From an uncultured Prevotellaceae bacterium (GTDB lineage Bacteria; Bacteroidota; Bacteroidia; Bacteroidales; UBA932): 36,694 nt of DNA. Under the pieces are notes generated by a model, which ran no database searches, was not told the DNA's origin, and worked only from the letters and a program-made list of their open reading frames with translations. Each line of letters begins with the position of its first letter. Position 1 is the first letter of the stretch. The translations under genes and the position numbers were made by a program. This document shows positions 23,918 to 31,242 of the stretch, piece by piece. Location of the stretch: assembly GCA_900314395.1 (NCBI GenBank), contig OMVB01000146.1, positions 1 to 36,694 of the forward strand, in the 5' to 3' direction.

Positions 23918-25375
23918 ATGACAAAGAGAATCATGGTGGCCCTTGCCACAACATTTATATCAGCCTCTGCTTTTGCAGGCGGTTTCGTAACCAATACCAA
24001 CCAGACCGTTGCTTTCCTTCGCCAGCCGGCACAGGACGCAACTATCTCTGCCTCAAGTGCTTACTTTAATCCTGCCGGTGTGGGTTTCCTGGACCGCAAG
24101 TTCCATTTCTCCTTCAACTGGCAAAGCGCTCACCAGAGCAGGGAAGTAACTGCCAACTATGCTCCTCTTGCACTGGGCAACGCTTCTGCGCAGAAGAAGT
24201 ACAAGGGTTTTGCAAATGCCAATTTCCTTCCTTCAGTAGATCTGGCATGGCGCTTCACCGACGACTTCTTCGCTTCCTTCCATTTTGGCGTTGTTGGCGG
24301 CGGTGGCAAAGCTACCTATGACAACGGACTTGGTTCGCTGGAAAGCATGGTTGCCATCTATCCCGCAGTCATCAACAGGCTCGTGGGCGCAAATGTATGT
24401 ACTTACAGCGCCGATATCAACCTTATCGGCAAACAGTATATATTTGCTGGTCAGCTTAATATCGGCTATCGTATCAACGAACACTTGAGCATCGCTGCCG
24501 GCCTTCGCGCGAATTATTTATATAATAATTACAGCGCCGGCATCCGCAATATTTCTATTGACGGTTTGCAGAATGTTCCCGCACTTGCTCCGCTTGCAGC
24601 AGGCCTTGGCGCCCTCCTGGCAGACCGCGAACTTGACTGCACACAGACGGATCTGGCCTGGACTCCGGTAATCGGCATCGACTATAAGGCAGGTCCCTTC
24701 AACTTTGCAGCCAAGTACGAATTCAACACATCGGTTCGCCTAAAGAATGAGACAGCAGTCGGAAAAGATGCAGGCATGGCACATTTTGCCGACGGCGCAG
24801 ATGACATCGCCTCCGATATCCCGGCCCTCCTTACCATCGGCGCAAGCTATGATGTCCTTCCTTCACTTCACCTGAACCTTGGTTTCCACCAGTATTTTGA
24901 CAAGAATGCATCGTTCCATAACTCTGCAACCGGTGCCAACGACCGTCAGGATTCAATCGACAAAAATGCATATGAACTGCTTGCTGGTGTGGAGTACGAT
25001 CTTTCCAAAAAGTTCACTGTAAGTGCCGGCGGTCAGCTCACACGCTTCGGCTGGGGAGAGGGCTGCGAGTTCATCAATGACCAGTCTTTCAATGTCAATT
25101 CTTATTCTCTTGGAGCCGGTTTCCGTTACCATCTGAATGATAAGATCTGCATCGATGCCGCGGTGTTCAAGACTTTCTATGACAAGACAGACAAGGTCAT
25201 GTCCGACTACAACAACGCAGGCGCTTCTGCCTTCGCAACCCTTTCACAGGTTGCCGGCCAGATGCTTGGTGCAGTTGCTCCCGGCGCCACTGCGGATTCT
25301 TTCAAGGTTCCCGGAACGGATACTTACTACCGTACCAACACGGTATTTGGCCTCGGAATAAACATTGCCTTCTAG
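23918..25375 (+). CDS. OmpP1/FadL-family outer-membrane transport protein
   Basis: 485 residues. A signal peptide (1-20, ending SAFA) precedes the mature start GGFVTNTNQTVAFLRQPA. The segment SSAYFNPAGVGFL holds the NPAG motif that marks the FadL N-terminal hatch, and the rest is an amphipathic barrel ending FGLGINIAF with a terminal Phe. FadL proteins carry hydrophobic molecules (fatty acids, aromatics) through the outer membrane by lateral diffusion. It is a single-gene unit with its own promoter and a terminator 40 bases after its stop. Confidence 0.92.
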   Translation: MTKRIMVALATTFISASAFAGGFVTNTNQTVAFLRQPAQDATISASSAYFNPAGVGFLDRKFHFSFNWQSAHQSREVTANYAPLALGNASAQKKYKGFANANFLPSVDLAWRFTDDFFASFHFGVVGGGGKATYDNGLGSLESMVAIYPAVINRLVGANVCTYSADINLIGKQYIFAGQLNIGYRINEHLSIAAGLRANYLYNNYSAGIRNISIDGLQNVPALAPLAAGLGALLADRELDCTQTDLAWTPVIGIDYKAGPFNFAAKYEFNTSVRLKNETAVGKDAGMAHFADGADDIASDIPALLTIGASYDVLPSLHLNLGFHQYFDKNASFHNSATGANDRQDSIDKNAYELLAGVEYDLSKKFTVSAGGQLTRFGWGEGCEFINDQSFNVNSYSLGAGFRYHLNDKICIDAAVFKTFYDKTDKVMSDYNNAGASAFATLSQVAGQMLGAVAPGATADSFKVPGTDTYYRTNTVFGLGINIAF

Positions 25376-25490
25376 CCTGTGGCGGCTAAATAGCTTAACT
25401 ACAGCATTTTACGTCAAAACGGTGGGTCTTTTTCAGACCAACCGTTTTTGTTTAATGTCCTGTGAGAAAACAATTTAGCTGCCACGCGCT
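25374..25490. repeat. Imperfect 18-base inverted repeat enclosing the FadL terminator
   Basis: Arms 25374-25391 and 25473-25490 pair at 15 of 18 positions (inner 13 with one mismatch, for example GTGGCGGCTAAAT against ATTTAGCTGCCAC). The 81 bases between them contain the terminator hairpin. It may be a folded 3' mRNA structure or a small palindromic element; the left arm starts at the FadL stop codon. Confidence 0.55.
25416..25448 (+). terminator. Intrinsic terminator of the FadL gene
   Basis: A 14-base stem (25416-25429 with 25435-25448) has a single mismatch and a TTTTC-type loop; the 3' arm runs into T5 at 25445-25449. It lies 40 bases beyond the FadL stop. Confidence 0.8.
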
Positions 25491-25527
25491 TGTATTTTAG
25501 GGCGGTTATCGCTAACTTTGGGAAACG

Positions 25528-25551
25528 AAAAAGGTCCCGGGAAGGGACCTT
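25528..25551 (-). terminator. Intrinsic terminator of the tRNA-Thr transcript
   Basis: AAGGTCCC (25531-25538) and GGGACCTT (25544-25551) form a perfect 8-base stem with a 5-base loop. Read leftward it ends in T5 (25532-25528), so it stops the minus-strand tRNA transcript a few bases after the mature 3' end. Confidence 0.8.
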
Positions 25552-25554
25552 GGG

Positions 25555-25627
25555 AGCCGCGAACGGGACTCGAACCCGCGACCTGCTCATTACGAATGAG
25601 CTGCTCTACCAACTGAGCTAAAGCGGC
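25555..25627 (-). tRNA. tRNA-Thr (anticodon CGT), with two unpaired acceptor positions
   Basis: A 73-base cloverleaf on the minus strand. D arm GCTCAGTTGGTAGAGC, anticodon stem GCTCA/TGAGC with loop TTCGTAA (anticodon CGT, reading ACG), five-base variable loop AGGTC, and T arm GCGGG-TTCGAGT-CCCGT. The acceptor strands are GCCGCTT and TCGCGGC: pairs 1-5 are good, but 6-67 (T/C) and 7-66 (T/T) do not pair, where AAGCGGC would be expected. CCA is not encoded. It has its own promoter and terminator, so it is probably transcribed; whether it is fully functional is uncertain. Confidence 0.85.
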
Positions 25628-25638
25628 ATAAAGGACTG

Positions 25639-25667
25639 CAAATATAGAAATTTTTTAGGAAAAACAA
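25639..25667 (-). promoter_or_regulatory. Promoter of the tRNA-Thr gene
   Basis: The minus strand reads TTG (25667-25665), 18 bases, then TATATTTG (25646-25639), 11 bases before the mature 5' end at 25627. The spacing is one base short of the usual range. Confidence 0.55.
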
Positions 25668-25669
25668 GA

Positions 25670-27004
25670 ATGGAGGCGGATATAATCATAATCGGAGGCG
25701 GAGCGGCAGGGCTTATGGCGGCTTTTGGGGCCGCAAGTCAGGCGGCAGCCAGGAAAGCATCGGCAGAGAATGCGCCGGCGGGAAAGCCGGTGAGCGTAGT
25801 TGTACTGGAGAAGATGCCAAGGCCGGGACGCAAGATTATGATTACGGGAAAGGGGCGCTGCAATTATACCAACGTCAAGAGCTGGAACGACTTTGCGCCG
25901 CACATCCGTACAAACCAGGGCTTCATGAGGGCCGCTTTCAGGAACCTTACCCCGGAAACCCTTATCCGTTTCTTTAATGAGCATGGGCTCCAGACTGTAA
26001 TCGAACGGGGAGACCGCGCCTATCCGGCCACCTACCGGGCGTCGGATGTCGTTGACTCCCTTGCCGCGGCCGCTGTCAAGGCGGGTGCCAATATCCTGCA
26101 GGACAAAGAGGTACGCACGGTAAGGGAACAGCAAGAAGCGGGCTTTTTCATCGCCTGCCAGGACGGAACGGAATTCACCTGCAAGAAACTTATTATAGCC
26201 ACTGGCGGGCTGTCTTATCCCGCAACCGGTTCTACCGGGGACGGCTACGACTGGGCAGAGAACATGGGGCACAGCCTCCGGCCTTGCTTCCCCTCGCTTA
26301 CCGCGCTTGTGCCGGAGGGTTATAAAACCATGCCGGAGCGTATGCCAAAGGGCACCCAGAAGGGCCACATAGACAGGGGCATACCGCTTTCTGACTGGGG
26401 CGGCAGCCTTTGCGGCTGCTCCCTCAAGAACGTGGAAGTCACCGCCTATGCCGGGCAGAATGTATTGCAGAGCGAGTTCGGGGATTTTGACTTCACCGAC
26501 GGCGGAATTGAGGGCCCCATCGGCTTCCGGCTCAGCCGCAGTTGCGTAAAGGGGCTTATCAACGGTAACAATATTTCCCTGGTGATTGACCTTAAGCCTG
26601 CTGTACCAAAAGAGGAACTGCTGGCAAGGATATCCAGCCTTGGGGATTTACCGGTTAAAGTATTGCTGCAGAAGTTGTTACCCGGTGAACTTATAGCCGG
26701 TTTCACGGCCTCTAACCCTCAGGTTTTCAGCGGAAAGAAGCTGGATGCAGAGGCCCTTACAAAAGCCCTTAAGGGCTGGAAACTACCTATTGAAGGCTTT
26801 GTTGGCTATGAGCGCTGTGTGGTTACAGCCGGCGGCGTAGACACGGATGAGCTTGTCCCAAAGACCATGCAGTCCAAGATTACGGATGGCCTGTATTTCT
26901 GCGGAGAGGTTATGGATGTGGACTGCGATACCGGCGGGTATAATCTTCACTGCGCCTTTGCTACCGGACTGCTTGCCGGCCAAAGCGCCGCTAAATCTTT
27001 ATAA
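25670..27004 (+). CDS. HI0933-family FAD-dependent oxidoreductase (BaiN-like)
   Basis: 444 residues. The N-terminal dinucleotide fold IIIIGGGAAGLMAA (about 4-17) is followed by the family signature MPRPGRKIMITGKGRCNYTN (about 49-68). Near the end, CGEVMDVDCDTGGYNL and CAFATGLLAG are the conserved FAD-contact strips. A stretch of about 10 residues (AARKASAENAPAGKP) inserted after the first helix is unusual in length. Relatives are annotated as HI0933 or BaiN flavoproteins; BaiN has been linked to bile-acid 7-dehydroxylation steps, but most members have no proven substrate. It opens a four-gene rightward operon; no clear TAnnTTTG promoter is visible for it. Confidence 0.9.
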   Translation: MEADIIIIGGGAAGLMAAFGAASQAAARKASAENAPAGKPVSVVVLEKMPRPGRKIMITGKGRCNYTNVKSWNDFAPHIRTNQGFMRAAFRNLTPETLIRFFNEHGLQTVIERGDRAYPATYRASDVVDSLAAAAVKAGANILQDKEVRTVREQQEAGFFIACQDGTEFTCKKLIIATGGLSYPATGSTGDGYDWAENMGHSLRPCFPSLTALVPEGYKTMPERMPKGTQKGHIDRGIPLSDWGGSLCGCSLKNVEVTAYAGQNVLQSEFGDFDFTDGGIEGPIGFRLSRSCVKGLINGNNISLVIDLKPAVPKEELLARISSLGDLPVKVLLQKLLPGELIAGFTASNPQVFSGKKLDAEALTKALKGWKLPIEGFVGYERCVVTAGGVDTDELVPKTMQSKITDGLYFCGEVMDVDCDTGGYNLHCAFATGLLAGQSAAKSL

Positions 27005-27007
27005 GTT

Positions 27008-27376
27008 ATGGAAAAGATAAAAAAGGCTGTATTGATGGATGCCGGAACGGTCCTGTTCCAGTCTTCCGGCGGCTTCGGGCCAAACCTGGGGCAGCTGGAA
27101 AAGGAACTCAAGGAACTTGGCCGCGTTACCTGGATCCCGGATGTCCCGGAGGCCGCCCTTCCAAAGCCTATGCGTGGTTTTGATTTCCTTTTGGATAGGA
27201 GCAATTTCTTGAGAACCAATTATTTAGCACTTCGCCTATCCGATGCCGGCCCGGCCGGGACAACAGATTCAGAGGGCAGGGAAGTGCGCCGCTATGCAAT
27301 CGAGCTGGTAGCTACTCCTACCGGAAACATCGACAAAGCAATAGAAAAACTCAGAAACAAATACAAGGTAATATGA
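27008..27376 (+). CDS. Conserved-looking protein of unknown function
   Basis: 122 residues, no signal peptide or membrane segment and no family I recognise. It is soluble, mixed alpha/beta in appearance, with a basic start (MEKIKKAVLMDAG), a Pro-rich middle (WIPDVPEAALPKPMRGFDF) and a charged helical tail (IDKAIEKLRNKYKVI). The gene starts 3 bases after the flavoprotein stop and its own stop overlaps the next start as ATGA (27373-27376), so it is tightly coupled in translation to SstT. Codon use matches the neighbours, which supports a real gene. Confidence 0.75.
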   Translation: MEKIKKAVLMDAGTVLFQSSGGFGPNLGQLEKELKELGRVTWIPDVPEAALPKPMRGFDFLLDRSNFLRTNYLALRLSDAGPAGTTDSEGREVRRYAIELVATPTGNIDKAIEKLRNKYKVI

Positions 27377-28590
27377 ACAAAGCTGGAAATTTCTTTGAGA
27401 AATGGAGCCGGACGAGCTTGGTTCTCAGGATTCTGGGCGGCCTGATAATTGGTGCGGCTCTTGGACTGTTGCTTCCGCAGTGGCAGTTTATCGGCATATT
27501 GGGAGTAGTCTTCGTAAGCGCCCTCAAGGCCGTTGCGCCCGTGCTTGTAGCCATTCTGGTGATGGCTTCAATCGCCAGGGCTCACGGCGGCCTGGGCCCG
27601 CGCTTCAGGACTGTGATTGCGCTTTACTTGATAAGTACGCTCATGGCCGCGCTGGTTGCCGTTGTTGGCAGCACTGTATTTCCTATCAAGATGCAGCTTC
27701 AGGGCCTGGCAGAGGGCAGCGCTCCCAACGCCCTTGGAGATGTTTTCACCAATCTCCTGGCCAACATGGTGTCCAATCCGCTGCATTCAATTGCCAATGC
27801 CAACTACATCGGAATTCTTTTCTGGGCTATTCTTATCGGTCTGGCGCTCAAGAAGTTAGCCTCGCCGGGAACAATTAAGGTCGTTTCTGATTTTGCCGAT
27901 GTCATAACGTTGATTGTAAAGTGGATTATACAGTTTGCGCCTTTTGGAATCATGGGCCTGGTGTTCTCTGCCATCTCTGAGAGCGGCCTGATGATTTTCA
28001 CGACTTATGGCAAACTTGTGCTGCTCCTGGTGGGCTGCATGCTCTTTAACAGCCTGGTTCTTAACCCGATTTTGTCTTACATCGCTACGCGCCGCAATCC
28101 TTATCCGCTGCTTTGGACCTGCCTTAAGGAGAGCGGCCTGAATGCCTTCTTTACCCGTTCTTCTGCTGCGAACATTCCTATTAACATGGGGCTTTGCAAG
28201 AGGTTGGGGCTTGACGAGGACTTTTATTCCGTGAGCATCCCGCTGGGCGCTACAATCAATATGGACGGCGCTGCTGTGACCATCACTGTTATGACGATGG
28301 CTGTTGCCCACACCGTAGGCGTGGAGGTGAGCTTTGTTTCTGCGCTGATTCTGGGCATAATGGCTACATTGGGAGCCTGTGGCGCTTCCGGTGTGGCCGG
28401 CGGCTCTCTGCTGCTTATTCCTATGGCATGCTCTTTCCTTGGGATTGGAAACGATGTTGCGATGCAGGCTGTGGCCGTTGGTTTTATCATCGGTGTGGTT
28501 CAGGATTCTGTAGAGACTGCCCTTAATTCCAGTGGCGATGTTTTCTTTACCGCTACGGCAGAGCTTGCGGACCGGGGTAAAAAGAAATGA
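27373..28590 (+). CDS. sstT: Serine/threonine:sodium symporter SstT
   Basis: 405 residues of the dicarboxylate/amino acid:cation symporter (DAACS) family. SstT-type features include the start FFEKWSRTSLVLRILGGLIIG, the serine-rich reentrant loop TRSSAANIPINM (about 258-269) and the NMDGAA motif (about 296-301), which forms part of the sodium/substrate site. It imports serine and threonine with Na+ in E. coli; the same role is likely here. Its start and stop overlap the neighbouring genes by four bases each (ATGA), so translation is coupled along the operon. Confidence 0.92.
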   Translation: MNKAGNFFEKWSRTSLVLRILGGLIIGAALGLLLPQWQFIGILGVVFVSALKAVAPVLVAILVMASIARAHGGLGPRFRTVIALYLISTLMAALVAVVGSTVFPIKMQLQGLAEGSAPNALGDVFTNLLANMVSNPLHSIANANYIGILFWAILIGLALKKLASPGTIKVVSDFADVITLIVKWIIQFAPFGIMGLVFSAISESGLMIFTTYGKLVLLLVGCMLFNSLVLNPILSYIATRRNPYPLLWTCLKESGLNAFFTRSSAANIPINMGLCKRLGLDEDFYSVSIPLGATINMDGAAVTITVMTMAVAHTVGVEVSFVSALILGIMATLGACGASGVAGGSLLLIPMACSFLGIGNDVAMQAVAVGFIIGVVQDSVETALNSSGDVFFTATAELADRGKKK

Positions 28591-29774
28591 TGAAGCGCTT
28601 CCTTCTCCTTTTATTCTTGCCTATGCTGGCTTGTTCCCGGCCTCCCCAAAGGCCGGAGAGGGCTATGGAGTATGCTGCGCTTTTGCGTGTGGGGGAGGAT
28701 GAGATTATAAGCGTTTGTCCCTTTGATGGGACGGAGGATACGCTTCGTGTGACCGAGCCGCTTGGTAAGGTGATTTGCATGTCTACTTCCCATATTGCTT
28801 TCCTTGATGCAATTGGTTGTGATTCAGTTGTTTGTGGGGTTTCTGGTGCGGCGTATGTGAGTTCGCGGATGTTGCGGGAGAGGTTCGATGCGGGTTTGGT
28901 TTATGATGTGGGTTATGACCAGGCCCCGGATTATGAGCGGATTGTTGCTTTGCAGCCGGATGTTTTGCTGGCGTACCGGGTTTCTGCGGCGGAGTCGCCT
29001 TTCTTGGCGAAGTTGAGTTCGTTGGGGGTGAGGGTTTTTACGTTGTATGAGTTTTTGGAGGATCATCCTTTGGGGAGGGCGGAGTATATTAAGGCTTTCG
29101 GGACGATGACTGGCCGCCGCTCCCTTGCTGATTCTCTTTTTGCTGCTATTGCCAACGACTACAATTTGATCGCAAAAAGGATAGACGACCAGATAGACTA
29201 TCCTCAGAGCAAAAAAATAGGGGTCCATGCCCATTCGGATAGTCTATCTGGTCTTAGAGGCGATTCGTTGAATCGGGATAGGCGTCTGAGCGACATGGAC
29301 CAATACTATCGGAGCGAAGATGGCTATCTTGATTCAACGGTAAGGATAAAGGTGCTGATGAATATTCCGTATGGCGATGTGTGGTATGTGCCGGGTGGGG
29401 AGAGCTATATGGCAAGATTGGTGAGGGATGCCGGGGGTGAGATTTTGGGAGCGAAGGAAGGGGAGTCGCAGTCAAGGGCTATTACTGTGGAGGAGGCGTA
29501 TGTGCTGTCAAAGGAGGCGGATTGCTGGCTGAATCCCGGCTGGTGCCGCAGCCGAAGGGATTTGGATGCTTCCAATCCCATGTTCAAGAACTTCCGTATT
29601 CCTGCAATTTACAATAACACCCGCCGGGTAACAAGCGGTGGCGGAAACGACTTCTGGGAAAGCGGCTATGTGAATCCTCAGGTGATTCTGAAAGACCTCA
29701 GGACAATCTTTGATGCGGTGGAAAGCGGCAAGTCTGTGTCGGATTCCCTATATTATTACATTGAAGTCAAGTAG
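28587..29774 (+). CDS. ABC transporter substrate-binding lipoprotein (BtuF/FhuD type) with an inserted palindromic segment
   Basis: 395 residues. The signal ends in a lipobox MLAC (Cys16), so this is an inner-membrane-anchored periplasmic lipoprotein. The two-lobed fold of the iron-siderophore/cobalamin-binding family is seen as GKVICMSTSHIAFLDAIG, then YERIVALQPDVLLAY, and later KVLMNIPYGDVWYVPGGESYM. Residues about 201-251 (29189-29339) have no counterpart in the usual fold at this point and coincide with two head-to-head hairpins, so they look like an in-frame insertion. The flanking coding DNA (about 28840-29100 and 29330-29520) uses strikingly G/T-rich codons, unlike the neighbours. No permease or ATPase gene is nearby. 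Start overlaps the sstT stop (ATGA). Confidence 0.85.
   Translation: MMKRFLLLLFLPMLACSRPPQRPERAMEYAALLRVGEDEIISVCPFDGTEDTLRVTEPLGKVICMSTSHIAFLDAIGCDSVVCGVSGAAYVSSRMLRERFDAGLVYDVGYDQAPDYERIVALQPDVLLAYRVSAAESPFLAKLSSLGVRVFTLYEFLEDHPLGRAEYIKAFGTMTGRRSLADSLFAAIANDYNLIAKRIDDQIDYPQSKKIGVHAHSDSLSGLRGDSLNRDRRLSDMDQYYRSEDGYLDSTVRIKVLMNIPYGDVWYVPGGESYMARLVRDAGGEILGAKEGESQSRAITVEEAYVLSKEADCWLNPGWCRSRRDLDASNPMFKNFRIPAIYNNTRRVTSGGGNDFWESGYVNPQVILKDLRTIFDAVESGKSVSDSLYYYIEVK
29189..29251. repeat. Palindromic element copy 1: 15-base perfect inverted repeat with conserved loop core
   Basis: CCAGATAGACTATCC (29189-29203) is repeated as its exact complement at 29237-29251 around a 33-base loop. On the minus strand the loop reads CATGGACCCCTATTTT (29227-29212), the core shared with two other hairpins in the window whose stems are different. 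It lies inside the substrate-binding protein gene without breaking the frame. Confidence 0.75.
29266..29339. repeat. Palindromic element copy 2: degenerate inverted repeat with the same loop core, opposite orientation
   Basis: 29266-29281 pairs with 29324-29339 over 16 positions (14 Watson-Crick, two G-T). The loop holds CATGGACCAATACTAT at 29294-29309 on the plus strand, the same core as copy 1 but facing the other way. The stem has no similarity to copies 1 and 3. The two wobble positions suggest an older insertion. Confidence 0.6.
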
Positions 29775-30308
29775 CGGATTCTCCGCCAGGGAAAACTTAC
29801 CCGTAAAATGGAAGGGCCCAGTACCCTCAAGAGGAGCCGGGGCGGCAAGCTCCAGCGCCATTATATCCCCGTTCCGCAGCAAAACACGCCTGCTGGCGCT
29901 TGCCAGGGCTGCCTTTATAAAAGGATCGGCGTCAAGATCGGCACGGAAAACCTGGGCATCGTTAATCTCAAAAGAAAATACATCGGCAGCGCCGGAAACG
30001 GAATACTCCGGATAAGGCTCCGGGAGCAGGGAACTGTGATTCAGGCAGCAAGCCTGGGCAAAAGCCTCCGGAGAGGAGAATGCGTCATCGGCATAAAAAA
30101 GAACGCCGTAAGCGGTGGGAGCAATATATCTTCCGGCGAACTGGGTCTGGATGAACTTGCCCGGACGGATCACCGGGGCGTAGGCCACAGGCACCCATAG
30201 GAGCCCCTTAATGAAGTCCGGCACGTAAAAATCACGGTTGTAACGCTCCCAGGTGATGTCCGGGCGTACAACCGTGAAGTCATTATGTGTCTGAACAACA
30301 ATATTCAT
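29748..30308 (-). CDS. Protein of unknown function downstream of dnaN and the exonuclease
   Basis: 186 residues, soluble, no signal peptide, no family recognised. It starts MNIVVQTHNDFTVVRP and contains an aromatic-rich block (YVPDFIKGLLWVPVAYAPVI, about 28-47) and a mixed C-terminal part rich in Ala and Phe. It starts 5 bases after the exonuclease stop and is the third gene of the dnaN operon, which hints at a housekeeping or DNA-linked role, but position is the only evidence. Its end overlaps the end of the convergent substrate-binding protein gene by 27 bases. Confidence 0.75.
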   Translation of the reverse strand: MNIVVQTHNDFTVVRPDITWERYNRDFYVPDFIKGLLWVPVAYAPVIRPGKFIQTQFAGRYIAPTAYGVLFYADDAFSSPEAFAQACCLNHSSLLPEPYPEYSVSGAADVFSFEINDAQVFRADLDADPFIKAALASASRRVLLRNGDIMALELAAPAPLEGTGPFHFTGKFSLAENPLLDFNVII

Positions 30309-30313
30309 AGCGC

Positions 30314-31219
30314 CTATCTGCCGCCGAAGTGCTTGATAAGAAGGTCTGCGGCATTGTCAAAATCCTTGCCTTCCAGCGGCTTGGAAGCCTCTTTTTTGGC
30401 AGCCTTCCGCTCCTGCGCGAACTGGCGTGCAAGGACGTCGAACTGACGCTTAGTGTCCATGGTGAAGTCTCCCTGGGAGATCCAGGCAAAGTAAGAAGGC
30501 TCTGTCTGCCATACCTCACGGGCTGTTTTGCCCTTGTGTTTGCCAAAGGTGATGACGGCTTCTCCGTTTTCTCCGAAGGCAAGCCTGCCGGCGTAATCTA
30601 TGGTTTTGGGACGTCCGCCAAAGTTTGCAAGGAACTTGACGTCGTTCTTAAGCTCGTTCGGATACTTGTCCAGCTGTCCTTTCAGCACCTGATAGGTCGC
30701 AACCGTATCGGCCTCGGCCGTATGAGCGTTTTCAAAGTCTTCGCCGCCGCAATAGAAGCGGTAGGCGCTGCGCAGGTTGCGCGGCTCCATGGTATGATAG
30801 ATGGTCTGTACGTCCACCATCTTCTTGCTGTGAAGGTCAACGTCAATATCGCGGCCCAGGTAGTGGCGAACACGCTCGAACTCCTCTGCCAGGAGAGGAA
30901 GGTCGAACTTGGCGGAATTGAAGCCGGCTAGGTCGCTGTCCTTAAGATAGGGAAGGATTTCGTCCACGAGGTCCTGGAAACGGGGACAATCCTTGAGCAT
31001 ATCGTCCGTAAGGCCGTTTACGGCGCTTGCGGCGGGATGGATAGGGTGCTGGCAGTTGTTCTCATAGTCCCAGGGCTTCATGCGCCAGGTCTTGATGCGT
31101 TGTTCCCCGCCGGGCATAACCTGTACAAAACAGAGTTCCGCGATACAGTCCGTAGTAATACTAAGGCCGGTGCTTTCAATATCAAAGAATAGAAGCGGCC
31201 TTTCCAGATTTAATTCCAT
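30314..31219 (-). CDS. DEDDh 3'-5' exonuclease with a DUF3820-like C-terminus
   Basis: 301 residues from ATG 31219. The DnaQ-like exonuclease domain (about 7-180) shows Exo I as FFDIESTGL (Asp13, Glu15), Exo II as GFNSAKFDLPLLAEEF, and Exo III as AHTAEADTVATYQVL, a complete DEDDh set. The C-terminal FGKHKGKTAREVW and PSYFAWISQGDF segment (about 220-255) resembles DUF3820. Such stand-alone exonucleases degrade or proofread 3' ends. The frame extends to 31255, but those 12 extra codons lie in the arm of a palindromic element, so the internal Met is the likelier start. It follows dnaN by 85 bases. Confidence 0.9.
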   Translation of the reverse strand: MELNLERPLLFFDIESTGLSITTDCIAELCFVQVMPGGEQRIKTWRMKPWDYENNCQHPIHPAASAVNGLTDDMLKDCPRFQDLVDEILPYLKDSDLAGFNSAKFDLPLLAEEFERVRHYLGRDIDVDLHSKKMVDVQTIYHTMEPRNLRSAYRFYCGGEDFENAHTAEADTVATYQVLKGQLDKYPNELKNDVKFLANFGGRPKTIDYAGRLAFGENGEAVITFGKHKGKTAREVWQTEPSYFAWISQGDFTMDTKRQFDVLARQFAQERKAAKKEASKPLEGKDFDNAADLLIKHFGGR

Positions 31220-31242
31220 TGCAATACTATCATTCAGAATAT

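Noticed and set aside
29189..29339. Idea that the paired hairpins form a CRISPR or an invertible promoter
   Set aside because: There are no regularly spaced repeats, and the loops (33 and 42 bases) are too short for known Bacteroidota invertible promoters.
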